Shown: positions 1 through 9,675 of the stretch, one piece after another | How positions within the stretch are numbered: position 1 is the first letter of the stretch | Layout of the letters: each line of letters starts with the position of its first letter | Assembly (NCBI RefSeq): GCF_011761635.1 | Contig: NZ_JAASRN010000001.1 | Span: forward strand, 310,001-374,000 | Reading direction: 5' to 3' | Origin: Thermonema lapsum | GTDB taxonomy: Bacteria; Bacteroidota; Bacteroidia; Cytophagales; Thermonemataceae | DNA length: 64,000 nt | Translations under genes and position numbers: made by a program | Notes under the pieces: model-generated | Seen by the model: only the letters and a program-made list of their open reading frames with translations | The model's database searches: none | What the model was told of the DNA's origin: nothing

Positions 1-2
1 CT

Positions 3-983
3 GGTCCCCTGAAAATCAATGGCGAACACGCGCAAGGGGAGTTTCTTATCCCACTGGCTACTTCAGAGGGCACTCTTGTGGCTTCTTATAACCGCGGCAT
101 GAAAGTGTTGAACCTGAGTGGGGGAGTTACCTGCACTGTCATTGGCGATGCCATGCAACGTGCACCGGTATTTATTTTCGAGAATGCCCGTGAAGCCCGT
201 GAATTTGCCAAATGGGTAGAAGATAACTTTGACCACATAGCGCGTGAAGCAGAGGCTACCTCCAGTGTGGCAAAGCTCAAAGAAATAGACACTTATCTGT
301 CGAATAAGTTCGCTTTTATGCGCTTCAACTACTACACCGGCGATGCCGCCGGGCAGAATATGGTAGGGCGTGCCACTTTTGCCGCCTGTGGTTGGATTTT
401 AGATAACTACACCCCCGGTAAAATCAAGCAGTTCTATCTCGAATCGAACTTCGCTACCGACAAGAAAGCCTCGCAAGTGAATGTCATGCGCACTCGTGGC
501 AAGCGGGTAGTAGCCGAGTGCACCGTAAAACGTGAAGTGCTGCAGCAAATCATGCGCGTGGATACGGAAAAGCTGTTTTATCATTACAATGTAGCCAATG
601 TGGGTTCCATCCTTTCGGGTGCCAACAACAACGGGCTACACTCGGCTAATGCCATTACTGCCATGTTTATCGCTACGGGGCAGGACGTCGCCAATGTGTC
701 GGAGTCCTCGGCAGGGGTGCTCTACTGTGAGCTCACGCCCGAAAAAGACCTTTATATGAGCATTACCATCCCTTCGTTGATTGTGGCTACTTATGGCGGA
801 GGCACGGGCTTGGCTACCCAGCGCGAGTGCTTAGAGCTGTTGGGCTGCTATGGCAAAGGCAAAGTGAACAAGTTTGCCGAGATAGTAGCGGGGGTGGTGC
901 TTGCCGGTGAGCTGTCGCTGGCATCGGCTATTTCTACCTTCGATTGGATTTCGAGCCACGAAGAATATGGACGTAACCGATAA
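3..983 (+). CDS. Hydroxymethylglutaryl-CoA reductase (5' end outside window)
   Basis: Catalyses NADPH-dependent reduction of HMG-CoA to mevalonate, the committed step of mevalonate-type isoprenoid synthesis. The reading frame is open from base 3, so the N-terminal part lies before the window; 326 residues are visible. Family features seen are the catalytic-Glu segment ATSEGTLVAS at the start, the DAAGQNMVGRAT stretch, the Lys-containing GKRVVAE, the Asp-containing ATGQDVANV, a glycine-rich GGGTGLATQ segment and a His in the C-terminal SHEEYGRNR, where the family's catalytic His sits. Many Bacteroidota use the MEP pathway instead, so this enzyme implies a mevalonate pathway in this organism (inference). 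A hairpin terminator follows directly. The next gene, urocanate hydratase, has its own promoter, so the two are probably not cotranscribed. Confidence 0.93.
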   Translation, partial: GPLKINGEHAQGEFLIPLATSEGTLVASYNRGMKVLNLSGGVTCTVIGDAMQRAPVFIFENAREAREFAKWVEDNFDHIAREAEATSSVAKLKEIDTYLSNKFAFMRFNYYTGDAAGQNMVGRATFAACGWILDNYTPGKIKQFYLESNFATDKKASQVNVMRTRGKRVVAECTVKREVLQQIMRVDTEKLFYHYNVANVGSILSGANNNGLHSANAITAMFIATGQDVANVSESSAGVLYCELTPEKDLYMSITIPSLIVATYGGGTGLATQRECLELLGCYGKGKVNKFAEIVAGVVLAGELSLASAISTFDWISSHEEYGRNR

Positions 984-1003
984 GCACCATAGTTTTTTAC
1001 CTG

Positions 1004-1036
1004 AAGCCGTCCCTTGTGGCGGCTTTTTGTTTTTTA
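1004..1036 (+). terminator. Intrinsic terminator after HMG-CoA reductase
   Basis: An 8-bp stem (1004-1011 with 1018-1025, one T-G pair) closes a 6-nt loop. It is followed by TTT, G and a run of six T, 20 bases after the stop codon. Confidence 0.75.
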
Positions 1037-1042
1037 ACTGTA

Positions 1043-1070
1043 TTGGGTACTTGATTTTTGGTTAATTTTG
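1043..1070 (+). promoter_or_regulatory. Bacteroidota-type promoter for urocanate hydratase
   Basis: TTG at 1043-1045, a 17-nt spacer and TAATTTTG at 1063-1070, an exact match to the TAnnTTTG -7 box of Bacteroidota. Transcription would start near 1077, shortly before the ATG at 1091, giving a very short leader. Read by eye only. Confidence 0.5.
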
Positions 1071-1090
1071 ATGAAAAATATGAGAAAATC

Positions 1091-3109
1091 ATGACAACAT
1101 CCACCTCTGCTTTGACCGATTTTCAAAAAGCTATCTTGCAGGGCATCCCCCAAGAGCTGCCCCCACCAAAGCCTTACGACCCGAACGTAAACCATGCCCC
1201 TAAACGCAAAGACATACTCACCAAAGAAGAAAAGAAATTGGCGGTGCGCAATGCTCTGCGCTATTTCCCCAAACAGTGGCATGCGGTGCTGGCAAAGGAA
1301 TTTGCCGAAGAGCTGGAGCGTTATGGGCGAATTTACATGTATCGCTTCCGTCCGGATTATCCCATGTATGCGCGCCCTATTGACGAGTACCCGCACCGTT
1401 CTAAGCAGGCGGCTGCCATCATGCTCATGATTCAAAATAATTTAGACCCCGAGGTGGCGCAGCACCCGCATGAACTCATCACCTACGGAGGCAATGGTGC
1501 CGTATTCCAAAACTGGGCGCAATACCTGCTTACTATGCAGTATTTAGCTACCATGACCGATGAGCAAACCTTAGTGATGTATTCGGGGCATCCGCTGGGA
1601 CTCTTCCCTTCACACCCCGATGCGCCGCGCGTGGTGGTAACCAATGGCATCATGATTCCCAACTACTCAAAGCCTGACGATTGGGAACGCTTCAACGCTT
1701 TGGGGGTTACCCAGTACGGGCAGATGACCGCCGGCTCTTATATGTACATTGGACCGCAGGGCATCGTACACGGCACTACCATCACAATATTGAACGCTGC
1801 CCGCATGGTGAAGCCCGATGGCGACTTTGGCGGTATGTTGTTCGTGAGTGCAGGATTGGGGGGCATGAGTGGTGCACAACCCAAAGCAGCCAAGATTGCG
1901 GGAATGGTGTCGGTGGTAGCCGAAGTAAACCCCAAACCGCTGCATACGCGCCATAAGCAAGGCTGGGTTGATGAAGTCATCGACAACATGGAGGCGCTCA
2001 TACGCCGGGTGCGCCAAGCCAAAGCCAACAAGGAAGCGGTGTCGATAGCCTATTGGGGCAATGTGGTAGAGGTATGGGAGCAGTTTGCCGAAGCAGGCAT
2101 TCGCATAGACTTGGGTTCTGACCAAACCTCATTACACAACCCCTATGCCGGAGGCTATTACCCCGTAGGTTTGTCTTATGAAGAAGCCAACCGCATGATG
2201 GCAGAAGACCCCGAACGCTTCAAAGAGTTGGTTCACGAGTCGCTGCGACGTCATGTGGCGGCAGTCAATCGACATGCAGCGCAAGGCATGTACTTCTTTG
2301 ATTATGGCAATGCGTTCTTGCTGCAGGCATCACGCGCTGGTGCCGATGTGTTGAAAGCAGACGGCACCTTCCGTTATCCTTCTTATGTGCAAGATATTAT
2401 GGGACCGCTGTGCTTTGACTATGGCTTTGGTCCTTTCCGTTGGGTGTGTACCAGTGGCGACCCGCAAGACCTTGCCACCACCGACGCCATTGCTTTGGAG
2501 GTGATGCGCGCCATGTATGAAGAGGCGCCCGAAGAAATCAAACCTCAGCTCAAGGACAACATCCTTTGGATAGAGCATGCGCAAGAAAACAATCTGGTAG
2601 TGGGTTCACAAGCCCGCATCCTCTATGCCGATGCCGAAGGGCGCATGCGCATTGCAGCGGCGTTTAACCGTGCCATTCGGGAGGGGCGCATCAAAGCACC
2701 CATCGTCTTGGGGCGTGACCATCACGATGTATCGGGCACAGATTCGCCCTTCCGCGAAACTTCCAACATATACGATGGTTCGCAGTTCACTGCCGACATG
2801 GCAGTGCACAATTTCGTAGGCGACGCTTTCCGTGGCGCTACTTGGGTGAGTCTGCACAACGGTGGAGGGGTAGGCTGGGGCGAAGTCATCAATGGGGGCT
2901 TTGGCTTGGTGATTGACGGCTCTGCCGATGCCGAGCGCCGCCTGCATCAAATGCTCTTCTGGGATGTGAACAACGGTATTGCCCGCCGTAGCTGGGCACG
3001 CAACCCACACGCCATGAATACCATACGTCGCGCCATGCAGCAAGAGCCCAGAATGAAAGTAACCATGCCCTATCTGGTTGATGATGACCTGCTGGATGCG
3101 CTTTTTTAA
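1091..3109 (+). CDS. hutU: Urocanate hydratase
   Basis: Converts urocanate to imidazolone propionate, the second step of histidine degradation, using tightly bound NAD+. The 672-residue product has the hallmark urocanase blocks: TYGGNGAVFQNW, the MYSGHPLGLFPS segment, VVVTNGIMIPNYS, the glycine-rich NAD-binding LGGMSGAQPKAA and, near the C-terminus, SLHNGGGVGWGEVINGGFGL. It is longer than the classical enzyme of about 557 residues and fits the longer form found in Bacteroidota and some other phyla. The ATG at 1091 (MTTSTSAL) is preferred over an upstream TTG at 1058 because the latter lies on top of the -7 box. No other hut gene is adjacent, so the rest of the pathway must be elsewhere. Confidence 0.96.
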   Translation: MTTSTSALTDFQKAILQGIPQELPPPKPYDPNVNHAPKRKDILTKEEKKLAVRNALRYFPKQWHAVLAKEFAEELERYGRIYMYRFRPDYPMYARPIDEYPHRSKQAAAIMLMIQNNLDPEVAQHPHELITYGGNGAVFQNWAQYLLTMQYLATMTDEQTLVMYSGHPLGLFPSHPDAPRVVVTNGIMIPNYSKPDDWERFNALGVTQYGQMTAGSYMYIGPQGIVHGTTITILNAARMVKPDGDFGGMLFVSAGLGGMSGAQPKAAKIAGMVSVVAEVNPKPLHTRHKQGWVDEVIDNMEALIRRVRQAKANKEAVSIAYWGNVVEVWEQFAEAGIRIDLGSDQTSLHNPYAGGYYPVGLSYEEANRMMAEDPERFKELVHESLRRHVAAVNRHAAQGMYFFDYGNAFLLQASRAGADVLKADGTFRYPSYVQDIMGPLCFDYGFGPFRWVCTSGDPQDLATTDAIALEVMRAMYEEAPEEIKPQLKDNILWIEHAQENNLVVGSQARILYADAEGRMRIAAAFNRAIREGRIKAPIVLGRDHHDVSGTDSPFRETSNIYDGSQFTADMAVHNFVGDAFRGATWVSLHNGGGVGWGEVINGGFGLVIDGSADAERRLHQMLFWDVNNGIARRSWARNPHAMNTIRRAMQQEPRMKVTMPYLVDDDLLDALF

Positions 3110-3249
3110 AAAGCAACCAATTGCCTCCTCTGCATTGAAGGCGGGCGGAGTTGAGCCAGCGTTGCCTCTTTATTAGAATTGACTGAGCATGTTTCAGCTT
3201 AGCAATATCGATTCCCGGAAGGGATAGCGCCCACAGAGGCGCACAAGAC

Positions 3250-3290
3250 AAAAGCGGCAGACAGGGCGTTTGCCGCTTTTGTTTTTTTCC
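3250..3290 (+). terminator. Terminator after hutU, in the convergent gap with lptB
   Basis: A 10-bp stem (3250-3259 with 3271-3280, AAAAGCGGCA and its complement) is followed by G and a run of T. The stem itself starts with AAAA, so it may also end transcription of lptB from the other side, although the T tract on that strand is weaker. The rest of 3110-3249 shows no gene or other recognisable element. Confidence 0.75.
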
Positions 3291-3322
3291 TTAAAAAGAA
3301 TGGGCACAGTAAGTAAAAGCTG

Positions 3323-4069
3323 TCAAGAAGCAGCATCAAAAATCTTACGTTTGAACTCATACAACTCGCCCAAGTAATACTTGCGCACCTCTGGGTCGTT
3401 GACCAGCTCTTCGGGCACGCCCGAGCGAAACACCTTCCCTTGCGACATCACATACGCCCGGTCGGTGATAGAAAGCGTTTCATCTACGTTGTGGTCGGTG
3501 ATAAGGATGCCCAAGTTTTTGGCTTTCAGCTTGTACACTATCTTTTGTATCTCCTCCACGGCAATGGGGTCAACGCCTGCAAAGGGCTCATCTAACAACA
3601 AAAACTTAGGATTGGAAGCCAAGGCACGAGCTATCTCGGTGCGGCGGCGTTCGCCTCCCGACAATACCTTGCCCAAGCTTTTGCGTACATGCGTAAGACT
3701 GAACTCCTCGAGCAGCTGCTCGGCACGTTCTTTTTGCTCTTTTTTCGACATGCCTGTCATTTGGAGCACTGCCAGCAGGTTTTCTTCTACGCTCAGGTTA
3801 CGAAATACCGAAGCCTCTTGTGGTAGGTAGCCGATGCCGCGCCGCGCCCGCCTGTACATGGGCAGGGGCGTAATGTCTTCATCACCCAAGTAAATTTTGC
3901 CTTCATTGGGTTTAATCAGCCCCACAATCATGTAAAAAGAAGTGGTTTTGCCTGCCCCATTAGGACCCAGCAGCCCCACGATGCTGCCTTGCTCTACCTC
4001 TACCGACACGTGATTCACCACCTTACGCTTGCCGTATTGTTTGAGTAGATTCTCTGCCCGTAAAATCAT
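3323..4069 (-). CDS. lptB: LPS export ABC transporter ATP-binding protein LptB
   Basis: Cytoplasmic ATPase of the LptB2FGC complex that extracts lipopolysaccharide from the inner membrane and drives it along the Lpt bridge. The 248-residue protein carries Walker [10 protein letters not shown] (residues 35-43), a Q-loop region [10 protein letters not shown], signature [15 protein letters not shown] and Walker [24 protein letters not shown] and the overall length match LptB rather than a generic importer ATPase. The start chosen is ATG at 4069 (MILRAENLL); an upstream start would add 11 residues with no family support. It lies 69 nt downstream of the T9SS plug gene on the same strand and may be cotranscribed with it. 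Confidence 0.93.
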   Translation of the reverse strand: MILRAENLLKQYGKRKVVNHVSVEVEQGSIVGLLGPNGAGKTTSFYMIVGLIKPNEGKIYLGDEDITPLPMYRRARRGIGYLPQEASVFRNLSVEENLLAVLQMTGMSKKEQKERAEQLLEEFSLTHVRKSLGKVLSGGERRRTEIARALASNPKFLLLDEPFAGVDPIAVEEIQKIVYKLKAKNLGILITDHNVDETLSITDRAYVMSQGKVFRSGVPEELVNDPEVRKYYLGELYEFKRKIFDAAS

Positions 4070-4138
4070 ATGGAATTCTTTGGTTGCTGCATGAAGACGC
4101 AAATATATAACAAAGCTCGGGAAAGGATGTGTTTAGCA

Positions 4139-5443
4139 TTATGGCAGCCGGCGGTAAGCAATGAGGCGGTCGGGGCGTCCCGGGGCTGCGCTGTAATACA
4201 AAAAGCCCTCATATACATTGCGGGTTTCTTGAAAATTACCCTCCCAGTATGCTGTTCGGCAGCTGCCGCTGCTGTCCGGGGTAGCATAGGCATAATCATA
4301 AACCCCTTGTTTAAGTCGCAGCGAGGCGCTCAATACCTGACGGCTGCTGTCGTAGTGCATGCGGTTTGCTTCTGTGCAACGGCGTCGGTTGAAAGCTCCC
4401 ACCACATACACCCCTTGCGGCGGGGGAGGACCGTCTGTTTCTAAATAAAAGTGCACTTCTACATAGTCGCTGCCCGCATGTGGCAAGTCATTGTCGTAGT
4501 TCTGTACTAAGAAAAGCCCATTCATGTCGTTACGGCTAAAATAGGGAGTCAAACGGCGGCTTTTGTCTCGCCCCAGATGCACCTGTACGAGTGAATCGCT
4601 GCTTTCAGGATAGACCACTTCTGCCACGTGGAAACCCAAAAAACGCAGGCTGCCCGCTTCGAATCGCCGGTATTCGTTGCCCCCTTCCCATGACTGTTTG
4701 CCGGTAAAGTCTCTGTACTCCACGCGATTTTGCAACTCATCGACGCGAGAGGGGGAGTACAGGCGGCGATTGTTGGCATCGTAATTTTGCTGCACGTAGA
4801 GGTACAGCTGCTCTTGTGGATAGCTTATATTCAGCAACGAAGGGCTGTATTCTACTGTCCAACTTACTTGCTGATGACTGCGCAGCTCCGAAGGCAGTGC
4901 ACTGTTTTGTATCTCGCCCTGAAGTATAGCAGGACGCGTTTCATACACCATAAAACGGCGGCTTAGCACTGGGCGCCCGTCCGGGCGGCTATAGACCGTC
5001 AAGAGGTAATTGCCCGAGTGCTTTACCGGCGGCACGTCGAAACGATAGTGCACATAGCGCTGCCTTGTCTGAAAGGAAAATACATAGTTCACGATGTTGA
5101 ACTCATTGTAGCTGTCTAAATACTCATTCACGGGCAAGGAAGAGGGCGTCCAATCGTGTTGGCAATGCTGTATTTTTACATAAAAATCGCGCACATCTTC
5201 GCCCAAGTCGTCGAAGCGCAGCCGCAAGCGCTCGTTGCTTCCCAAGGCGATGACAGGCGGTTCGCCGAGCACTTCTTGCTCTCCGCGTAGCGGATACAAT
5301 AAGTCGGTATAGATGTCGGCATGGTAACGGTGGTCATCATAAATCAAGGGTACTTCGTTTTGCTGTACCGGATAGCTGACTGGCATGCAGCCTGCAAAGA
5401 GCAGCAAGACTAAGGCGAAGCAGCAAGTAGCTTTTCTTTCCAT
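4139..5443 (-). CDS. DUF5103 lipoprotein, type IX secretion system plug protein
   Basis: The 434-residue protein starts with a lipoprotein signal peptide: a hydrophobic core (FALVLLLF) then AGC with Cys at residue 19. The body matches the DUF5103 family (IYDDHRYHADIYTDLLYPLRGE, then the QHCQHDW block and the beta-rich DVPPVKHSGNYLLTVY segment). In Flavobacterium johnsoniae a member of this family plugs the periplasmic side of the SprA translocon when it is not bound to PorV. That role here rests on family membership. The gene overlaps the 3' end of menD by 34 nt, so the two are probably translated from one transcript, although their functions are unrelated. Confidence 0.8.
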   Translation of the reverse strand: MERKATCCFALVLLLFAGCMPVSYPVQQNEVPLIYDDHRYHADIYTDLLYPLRGEQEVLGEPPVIALGSNERLRLRFDDLGEDVRDFYVKIQHCQHDWTPSSLPVNEYLDSYNEFNIVNYVFSFQTRQRYVHYRFDVPPVKHSGNYLLTVYSRPDGRPVLSRRFMVYETRPAILQGEIQNSALPSELRSHQQVSWTVEYSPSLLNISYPQEQLYLYVQQNYDANNRRLYSPSRVDELQNRVEYRDFTGKQSWEGGNEYRRFEAGSLRFLGFHVAEVVYPESSDSLVQVHLGRDKSRRLTPYFSRNDMNGLFLVQNYDNDLPHAGSDYVEVHFYLETDGPPPPQGVYVVGAFNRRRCTEANRMHYDSSRQVLSASLRLKQGVYDYAYATPDSSGSCRTAYWEGNFQETRNVYEGFLYYSAAPGRPDRLIAYRRLP

Positions 5444-7104
5444 GACTGTTGAAATTTTTCAAAAATATGGGCATTCTGTTGCCTGTCAACCATTACTTCC
5501 ATGACCGCTATGCCCTCCTGGGAAACAAAAGCTTTCCATTGGCTTTCAAAATCAGCGGTACTGTACACTTCAAAGCAAGGGATGCCGTAGTGTGCCATCA
5601 AAGAAGCTGCTCGGCGCTGGTGAGGGGTTTCAAAGAAGGTAATGCCTATGGACTGTTGTTGACGGGGACCCTCTATCAAGCGGAAGATACCTCCTCCTTG
5701 ATTGTTTATTAAAATAACTTTGAAGTTCAATGTTTGTGGTGCTTCCCAGAAAGCATTGCTGTCGTAGAAGAAAGCTACATCGCCGGTAAGCAGAAACACA
5801 GGGCGTTGTTCTACACGCGCAGCCCCCAAGGCGGTGCTGGTGCAGCCGTCGATGCCGCTTGTACCGCGGTTGGCACGTACGAGCACTTCCCGCGGGCTGC
5901 GTAGCATTTCCACATAGCGCACGGGGCTGCTGTTGGCTACATACAGGAGGGATTGCGCCGGCAGCCGCTTCAATACTTCTTGTGTAAGCCATAGTTCGTG
6001 TAATTCGCCAGCTTGCAAATAGGGGCTTTCATGCAAATAGCTTTCATAGGTAGCGGCAAGCTGTTCTATCTGCTTGCGGTATTGCACAGCCTTAGGAGCA
6101 AACAACTGCAAGCTTGCTTTAAAGAAAGCGGCTTCGTTGCAGCGCAAGAGGTGGGTAAGCGAGCGAAAAGGGTCAGCAACTTTGCCTGCGGTTTGTATGT
6201 GCCAGTGGTATTTGGGCGGATGGCTACGCAGCAGCAGCTTGAGTGGTTTCGATAACACGCTGCCTCCTGCCGTAATCAGCAAGTCGGGCGCCAGTGTATG
6301 GGGCAAGATGTTGGGGTAGGGCAGCCCCGAAGAAAAAGGGTAATTGGCTAAGCGCCCGTGTATGAGGGGCGTGTTGGTTCTATTGCAAAACTGCTCTACA
6401 TCCTCATAAAAGGAGGCAAGGTAGGCGCTTTGCCCCAGCAAGATGAGAGGGCGCTGCGCCTGTTCCCACAAACTGGCAAGCAGTGCCAGGCTTTCTTTAT
6501 CGGGGGAGTGGTTCTGTGCACTGATTTCTTCTATGGTTCGACAGTGCTCTTCGAAAGTGGGCTGGTCGTCAGGGGCAGGATAAAGCGGCTCGCGAAACGG
6601 ACAGTTGACATGCACCGGTCCGCGAGGAAAACGCATTGCGTCATTGTAGGCTTCATTGATGCTACGCTGCAGGTGCCAGCGGGCATCTGGGTGTTCATAA
6701 GATACGGGCAATTGATAGCTCTTTTTCACATGAGGGGCAAACAAATGCTGTTGATGTATGGCTTGCCCGTCTTGCTGGTCTATCCATTCTGGGGGGCGGT
6801 CGGCAGTAAGCACCAGCAAAGGCACTTCCAAATAAAACGCTTCTACCACGGCAGGGGCAAAATTGACCGCTGCCGTGCCCGAGGTACATACCAAGGCTAC
6901 CGCTTCGCACAGCGTTTGGGCTATGCCCAATGCTTGATAGGCAGCGCTGCGCTCGTCATGCACTACATAGGTATGGATTTTTGGATGATGTGCAAATGCC
7001 AAGGTGAGGGGGGCAGAGCGCGAGCCCGGACTAATAACCACATGGCGCAAGCCTCGGGCTGCCAGTATCTGCACAATTTGATATGCTGCATGATAGGCTT
7101 TCAC
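5410..7104 (-). CDS. menD: 2-succinyl-5-enolpyruvyl-6-hydroxy-3-cyclohexene-1-carboxylate synthase
   Basis: Thiamine-diphosphate enzyme that joins 2-oxoglutarate and isochorismate in the menaquinone pathway. The 564-residue protein begins with the ThDP-binding N-domain signature VVISPGSRSAPLTLAF, contains ERSAAYQALGIA and TADRPPEW, and near the C-terminus has the cofactor motif GDVAFFYDSNAFWEA followed by ILINNQGGGIFRL. The start is GTG at 7104, which overlaps the TAG stop of topA by one base; no nearby ATG would keep the PGSRSAP block. Menaquinone is the usual respiratory quinone in Bacteroidota. No other men gene lies in the window. Confidence 0.95.
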   Translation of the reverse strand: MKAYHAAYQIVQILAARGLRHVVISPGSRSAPLTLAFAHHPKIHTYVVHDERSAAYQALGIAQTLCEAVALVCTSGTAAVNFAPAVVEAFYLEVPLLVLTADRPPEWIDQQDGQAIHQQHLFAPHVKKSYQLPVSYEHPDARWHLQRSINEAYNDAMRFPRGPVHVNCPFREPLYPAPDDQPTFEEHCRTIEEISAQNHSPDKESLALLASLWEQAQRPLILLGQSAYLASFYEDVEQFCNRTNTPLIHGRLANYPFSSGLPYPNILPHTLAPDLLITAGGSVLSKPLKLLLRSHPPKYHWHIQTAGKVADPFRSLTHLLRCNEAAFFKASLQLFAPKAVQYRKQIEQLAATYESYLHESPYLQAGELHELWLTQEVLKRLPAQSLLYVANSSPVRYVEMLRSPREVLVRANRGTSGIDGCTSTALGAARVEQRPVFLLTGDVAFFYDSNAFWEAPQTLNFKVILINNQGGGIFRLIEGPRQQQSIGITFFETPHQRRAASLMAHYGIPCFEVYSTADFESQWKAFVSQEGIAVMEVMVDRQQNAHIFEKFQQSWKEKLLAASP

Positions 7105-9464
7105 TACTCTTTCTTCTTCGATTTACTGCTGTTTGTTTTGCGTTCTTTGCCCTTGTTTTTACTTTTTTTCTTTTCTTGATAATCGGCAATCAACTGTTCA
7201 CATTCTTCGAGGCTCAGCGTGGCTGGGTTTTTGTCTTTGGGCAGCGATACATTCAGCTTGCCTTTCTTAATATAAGGACCAAAGCGCCCTTTGAGTATCT
7301 GTATGCCTGCCTCCTCGAATACTTTGATGCTGCGCTCTTGGTCGGCTTGCCGCTTGCGCTCTATGATTTCTATGGCACGGCTTTCGTCCACGGTGAGCGG
7401 GTCGTCTTCTTTTCCCAAGCTGTAAAACTTGCCGTCGTGCAGCAGATAGGGACCGAAACGCCCAATGTTGGCAACGATGGGTTTGCCTTCGAAATTGCCT
7501 ATCTCTCGTGGCAGCTTAAACAGTTCCAGCGCCTCTTCGAGGGTGATGGTTTCCATTAGTTGCCCTTTGCGAAGGCTGGCAGACTTGGGCTTTTCGTCTT
7601 CGTTGCCCTCGCCTATTTGTACATAGGCACCATAGCGTCCCAGTTTTACGTACACCGGCTCGCCTGTTTCGGGGTGGGTACCCAGCAGGCGTTGGTTGGG
7701 CACCTCTTTGCGGTCTATAAGCGTGGTAGCTTCTACTTTGGGATGGAAGTGGTCGTAAAACTCACGCAACATTTTCACCCAGTTTAGCTTGCCTTGTGCT
7801 ATCTCGTCGAAAGCAGCTTCTATTTTTGCTGTGAAGGAATAGTCCATCACATCGGCAAAATGCTGCATGAGGAAGTCGGTAACGACTATGCCTGTATTGG
7901 TTGGGAACAGTTTATTTTTCTCTGCTCCGTAGATTTCGGTTTTTTCTAGTTCTTTAATGGATTGCCCCTGCAAAACCAGTTCGTGGTAAGTACGCTCTTT
8001 GCCCGGGCGGCTTTCTTTCACTACATAACCGCGCTTCTGTATGGTAGAAATGATGGGGGCATAGGTAGAAGGGCGCCCGATGCCCAGCTCTTCGAGCTTG
8101 CGCACCAGAGAGGCTTCGGTGTAGCGTGCCGGCGGGCGGCTGAAGCGTTCTATGGCTTTCAGCTCTGCCAGTTGCAGGGCTTGTCCTTCTTGGAGGGGAG
8201 GCAGTGCCTTGTTGCTACTTTTGCTGTTGTCTTCTTCTTCGTCGTCACTCGATTCCATATATACCGTAAGAAAACCATCGAACAGAATCACTTCGCCTTC
8301 GGCAAAGAGTTGCTCGGGACGGGTTGAGATGTCAATGGTAGCGATGGTACGCTCTATTTGGGCATCGCTCATTTGCGAGGCGATGGCTCGGCGCCAAATC
8401 AGTTCGTAGAGCATTTGTTCGGCACTGTCGCTGCTCACTTCCATGCGGCTGAAGTCCGTGGGGCGTATGGCTTCGTGTGCTTCTTGGGCACCGCTTGCTT
8501 TGGTTTTGTATTGGCGGGGTTGGCTGTATTTTTCACCAAAACGCTCTATGATGGTTTGCTTTGCCATCTCGAGGGCCTCTTGCGAGAGGTTGGTAGAGTC
8601 GGTACGCATATAGGTGATGTACCCCGATTCGTAAAGTCTTTGCGCCAAAGTCATGGTTTGAGCTACCGAAAAGCCCAGTTTTCGCGAAGCTTCCTGTTGC
8701 AGGGTAGAGGTGGTGAAAGGGGGTGCCGGTGAGCGCTTCGACGGTTTTTTTACGAGCGCCGAAATGTGGAATGTGGCTTGCCGGCAATCTTCTAAGAAGC
8801 GACGCGCTTCTTCGAGTGAAAGCAGGTTCTTTTTTAGCTCGGCTTGCAGTTGTTTGCCATTGCCCAAGTCGAAAAGGGCAATGACTTTGTAAGACGAAGA
8901 AGCACGAAAAGCTTCTATTTCTCTTTCACGCTCTACAATCAAACGCAGGGCTACTGATTGCACCCTGCCTGCTGATAGCCCCCACTTTATCTTTTTCCAT
9001 AGAATAGGCGACAGCTCGAAGCCTACCAGCCGGTCTAAGATGCGGCGCGCCTGTTGGGCATTTACCAAGTCAATATCTATTTGACGGGGATTTTTGATAG
9101 CGTTGAGGATGGCATTTTTTGTGATTTCGCGAAATACGATGCGCTTGGCTTTGTTTTCATCCAGTCCTAAGGTCTCTTTCAAGTGCCATGAAATGGCTTC
9201 GCCTTCTCGGTCGTCGTCGGTAGCGAGCCAAACGGTATCGGCTTTGCGTGCCAGCTCTTCGAGTTTTTTGATAATGTCCTTTTTGTCTTTATCTACTTCG
9301 TAGGTGGGTTGAAAGTCGTTTTGTATATCTACTGCCAGTTCCCCTTTGGGTAAGTCGCGTATATGTCCGTAGCTCGATTGTACTACAAAGTCTTGGTCTT
9401 TAAGATATTTTTCAATGGTTTTGGCTTTTGCGGGCGACTCTACTATCATTAAGTTTTTGGGCAT
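7104..9464 (-). CDS. topA: DNA topoisomerase I
   Basis: Type IA topoisomerase that relaxes negatively supercoiled DNA. The 786-residue protein has the Toprim start IVESPAKAKTIEKYL with the catalytic Glu at residue 9, the acidic triad in TDDDREGEAISWHL, and the nucleophilic Tyr in GYITYMRTDST. The C-terminal third holds several topoisomerase C-terminal repeats of the GRFGPY / GRYGAY type instead of Cys4 zinc fingers, and the protein ends in a Lys/Ser-rich tail (KKKSKNKGKERK) probably used for DNA contact. It is the first gene of a minus-strand set topA-menD-plug-lptB. Confidence 0.97.
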   Translation of the reverse strand: MPKNLMIVESPAKAKTIEKYLKDQDFVVQSSYGHIRDLPKGELAVDIQNDFQPTYEVDKDKKDIIKKLEELARKADTVWLATDDDREGEAISWHLKETLGLDENKAKRIVFREITKNAILNAIKNPRQIDIDLVNAQQARRILDRLVGFELSPILWKKIKWGLSAGRVQSVALRLIVEREREIEAFRASSSYKVIALFDLGNGKQLQAELKKNLLSLEEARRFLEDCRQATFHISALVKKPSKRSPAPPFTTSTLQQEASRKLGFSVAQTMTLAQRLYESGYITYMRTDSTNLSQEALEMAKQTIIERFGEKYSQPRQYKTKASGAQEAHEAIRPTDFSRMEVSSDSAEQMLYELIWRRAIASQMSDAQIERTIATIDISTRPEQLFAEGEVILFDGFLTVYMESSDDEEEDNSKSSNKALPPLQEGQALQLAELKAIERFSRPPARYTEASLVRKLEELGIGRPSTYAPIISTIQKRGYVVKESRPGKERTYHELVLQGQSIKELEKTEIYGAEKNKLFPTNTGIVVTDFLMQHFADVMDYSFTAKIEAAFDEIAQGKLNWVKMLREFYDHFHPKVEATTLIDRKEVPNQRLLGTHPETGEPVYVKLGRYGAYVQIGEGNEDEKPKSASLRKGQLMETITLEEALELFKLPREIGNFEGKPIVANIGRFGPYLLHDGKFYSLGKEDDPLTVDESRAIEIIERKRQADQERSIKVFEEAGIQILKGRFGPYIKKGKLNVSLPKDKNPATLSLEECEQLIADYQEKKKSKNKGKERKTNSSKSKKKE

Positions 9465-9586
9465 TGCTCTTGGCTTTTGTTTTACAAGTAGAACTCTTAT
9501 TCAGATTGCAAAAAAGAACAAATCTTTCAATTTAAAAGAAAGAGTTTTCTCTTTTTTTTGTGTAAGGTATTACAAGAAAAGCACTA

Positions 9587-9594
9587 CAAATATA
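9587..9594 (-). promoter_or_regulatory. Candidate -7 box for topA
   Basis: CAAATATA on the plus strand reads TATATTTG on the minus strand, an exact match to TAnnTTTG, about 120 nt before the topA start. No convincing TTTG lies at the correct distance, so support is weak. Confidence 0.25.
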
Positions 9595-9675
9595 TAAAGC
9601 TTGTTTGTCAAGTCTTCGAAAATGCTTAATTGCTTTACCTTTATGTAAGTGATTTTTGGATTTAAAAATACGAAA

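Noticed and set aside
6358-7179. Long plus-strand reading frame (273 codons) opposite menD
   Set aside because: It is antisense to a well-conserved enzyme, has no recognisable motif and a low-complexity Phe/Leu-rich end from antisense Lys/Glu codons.
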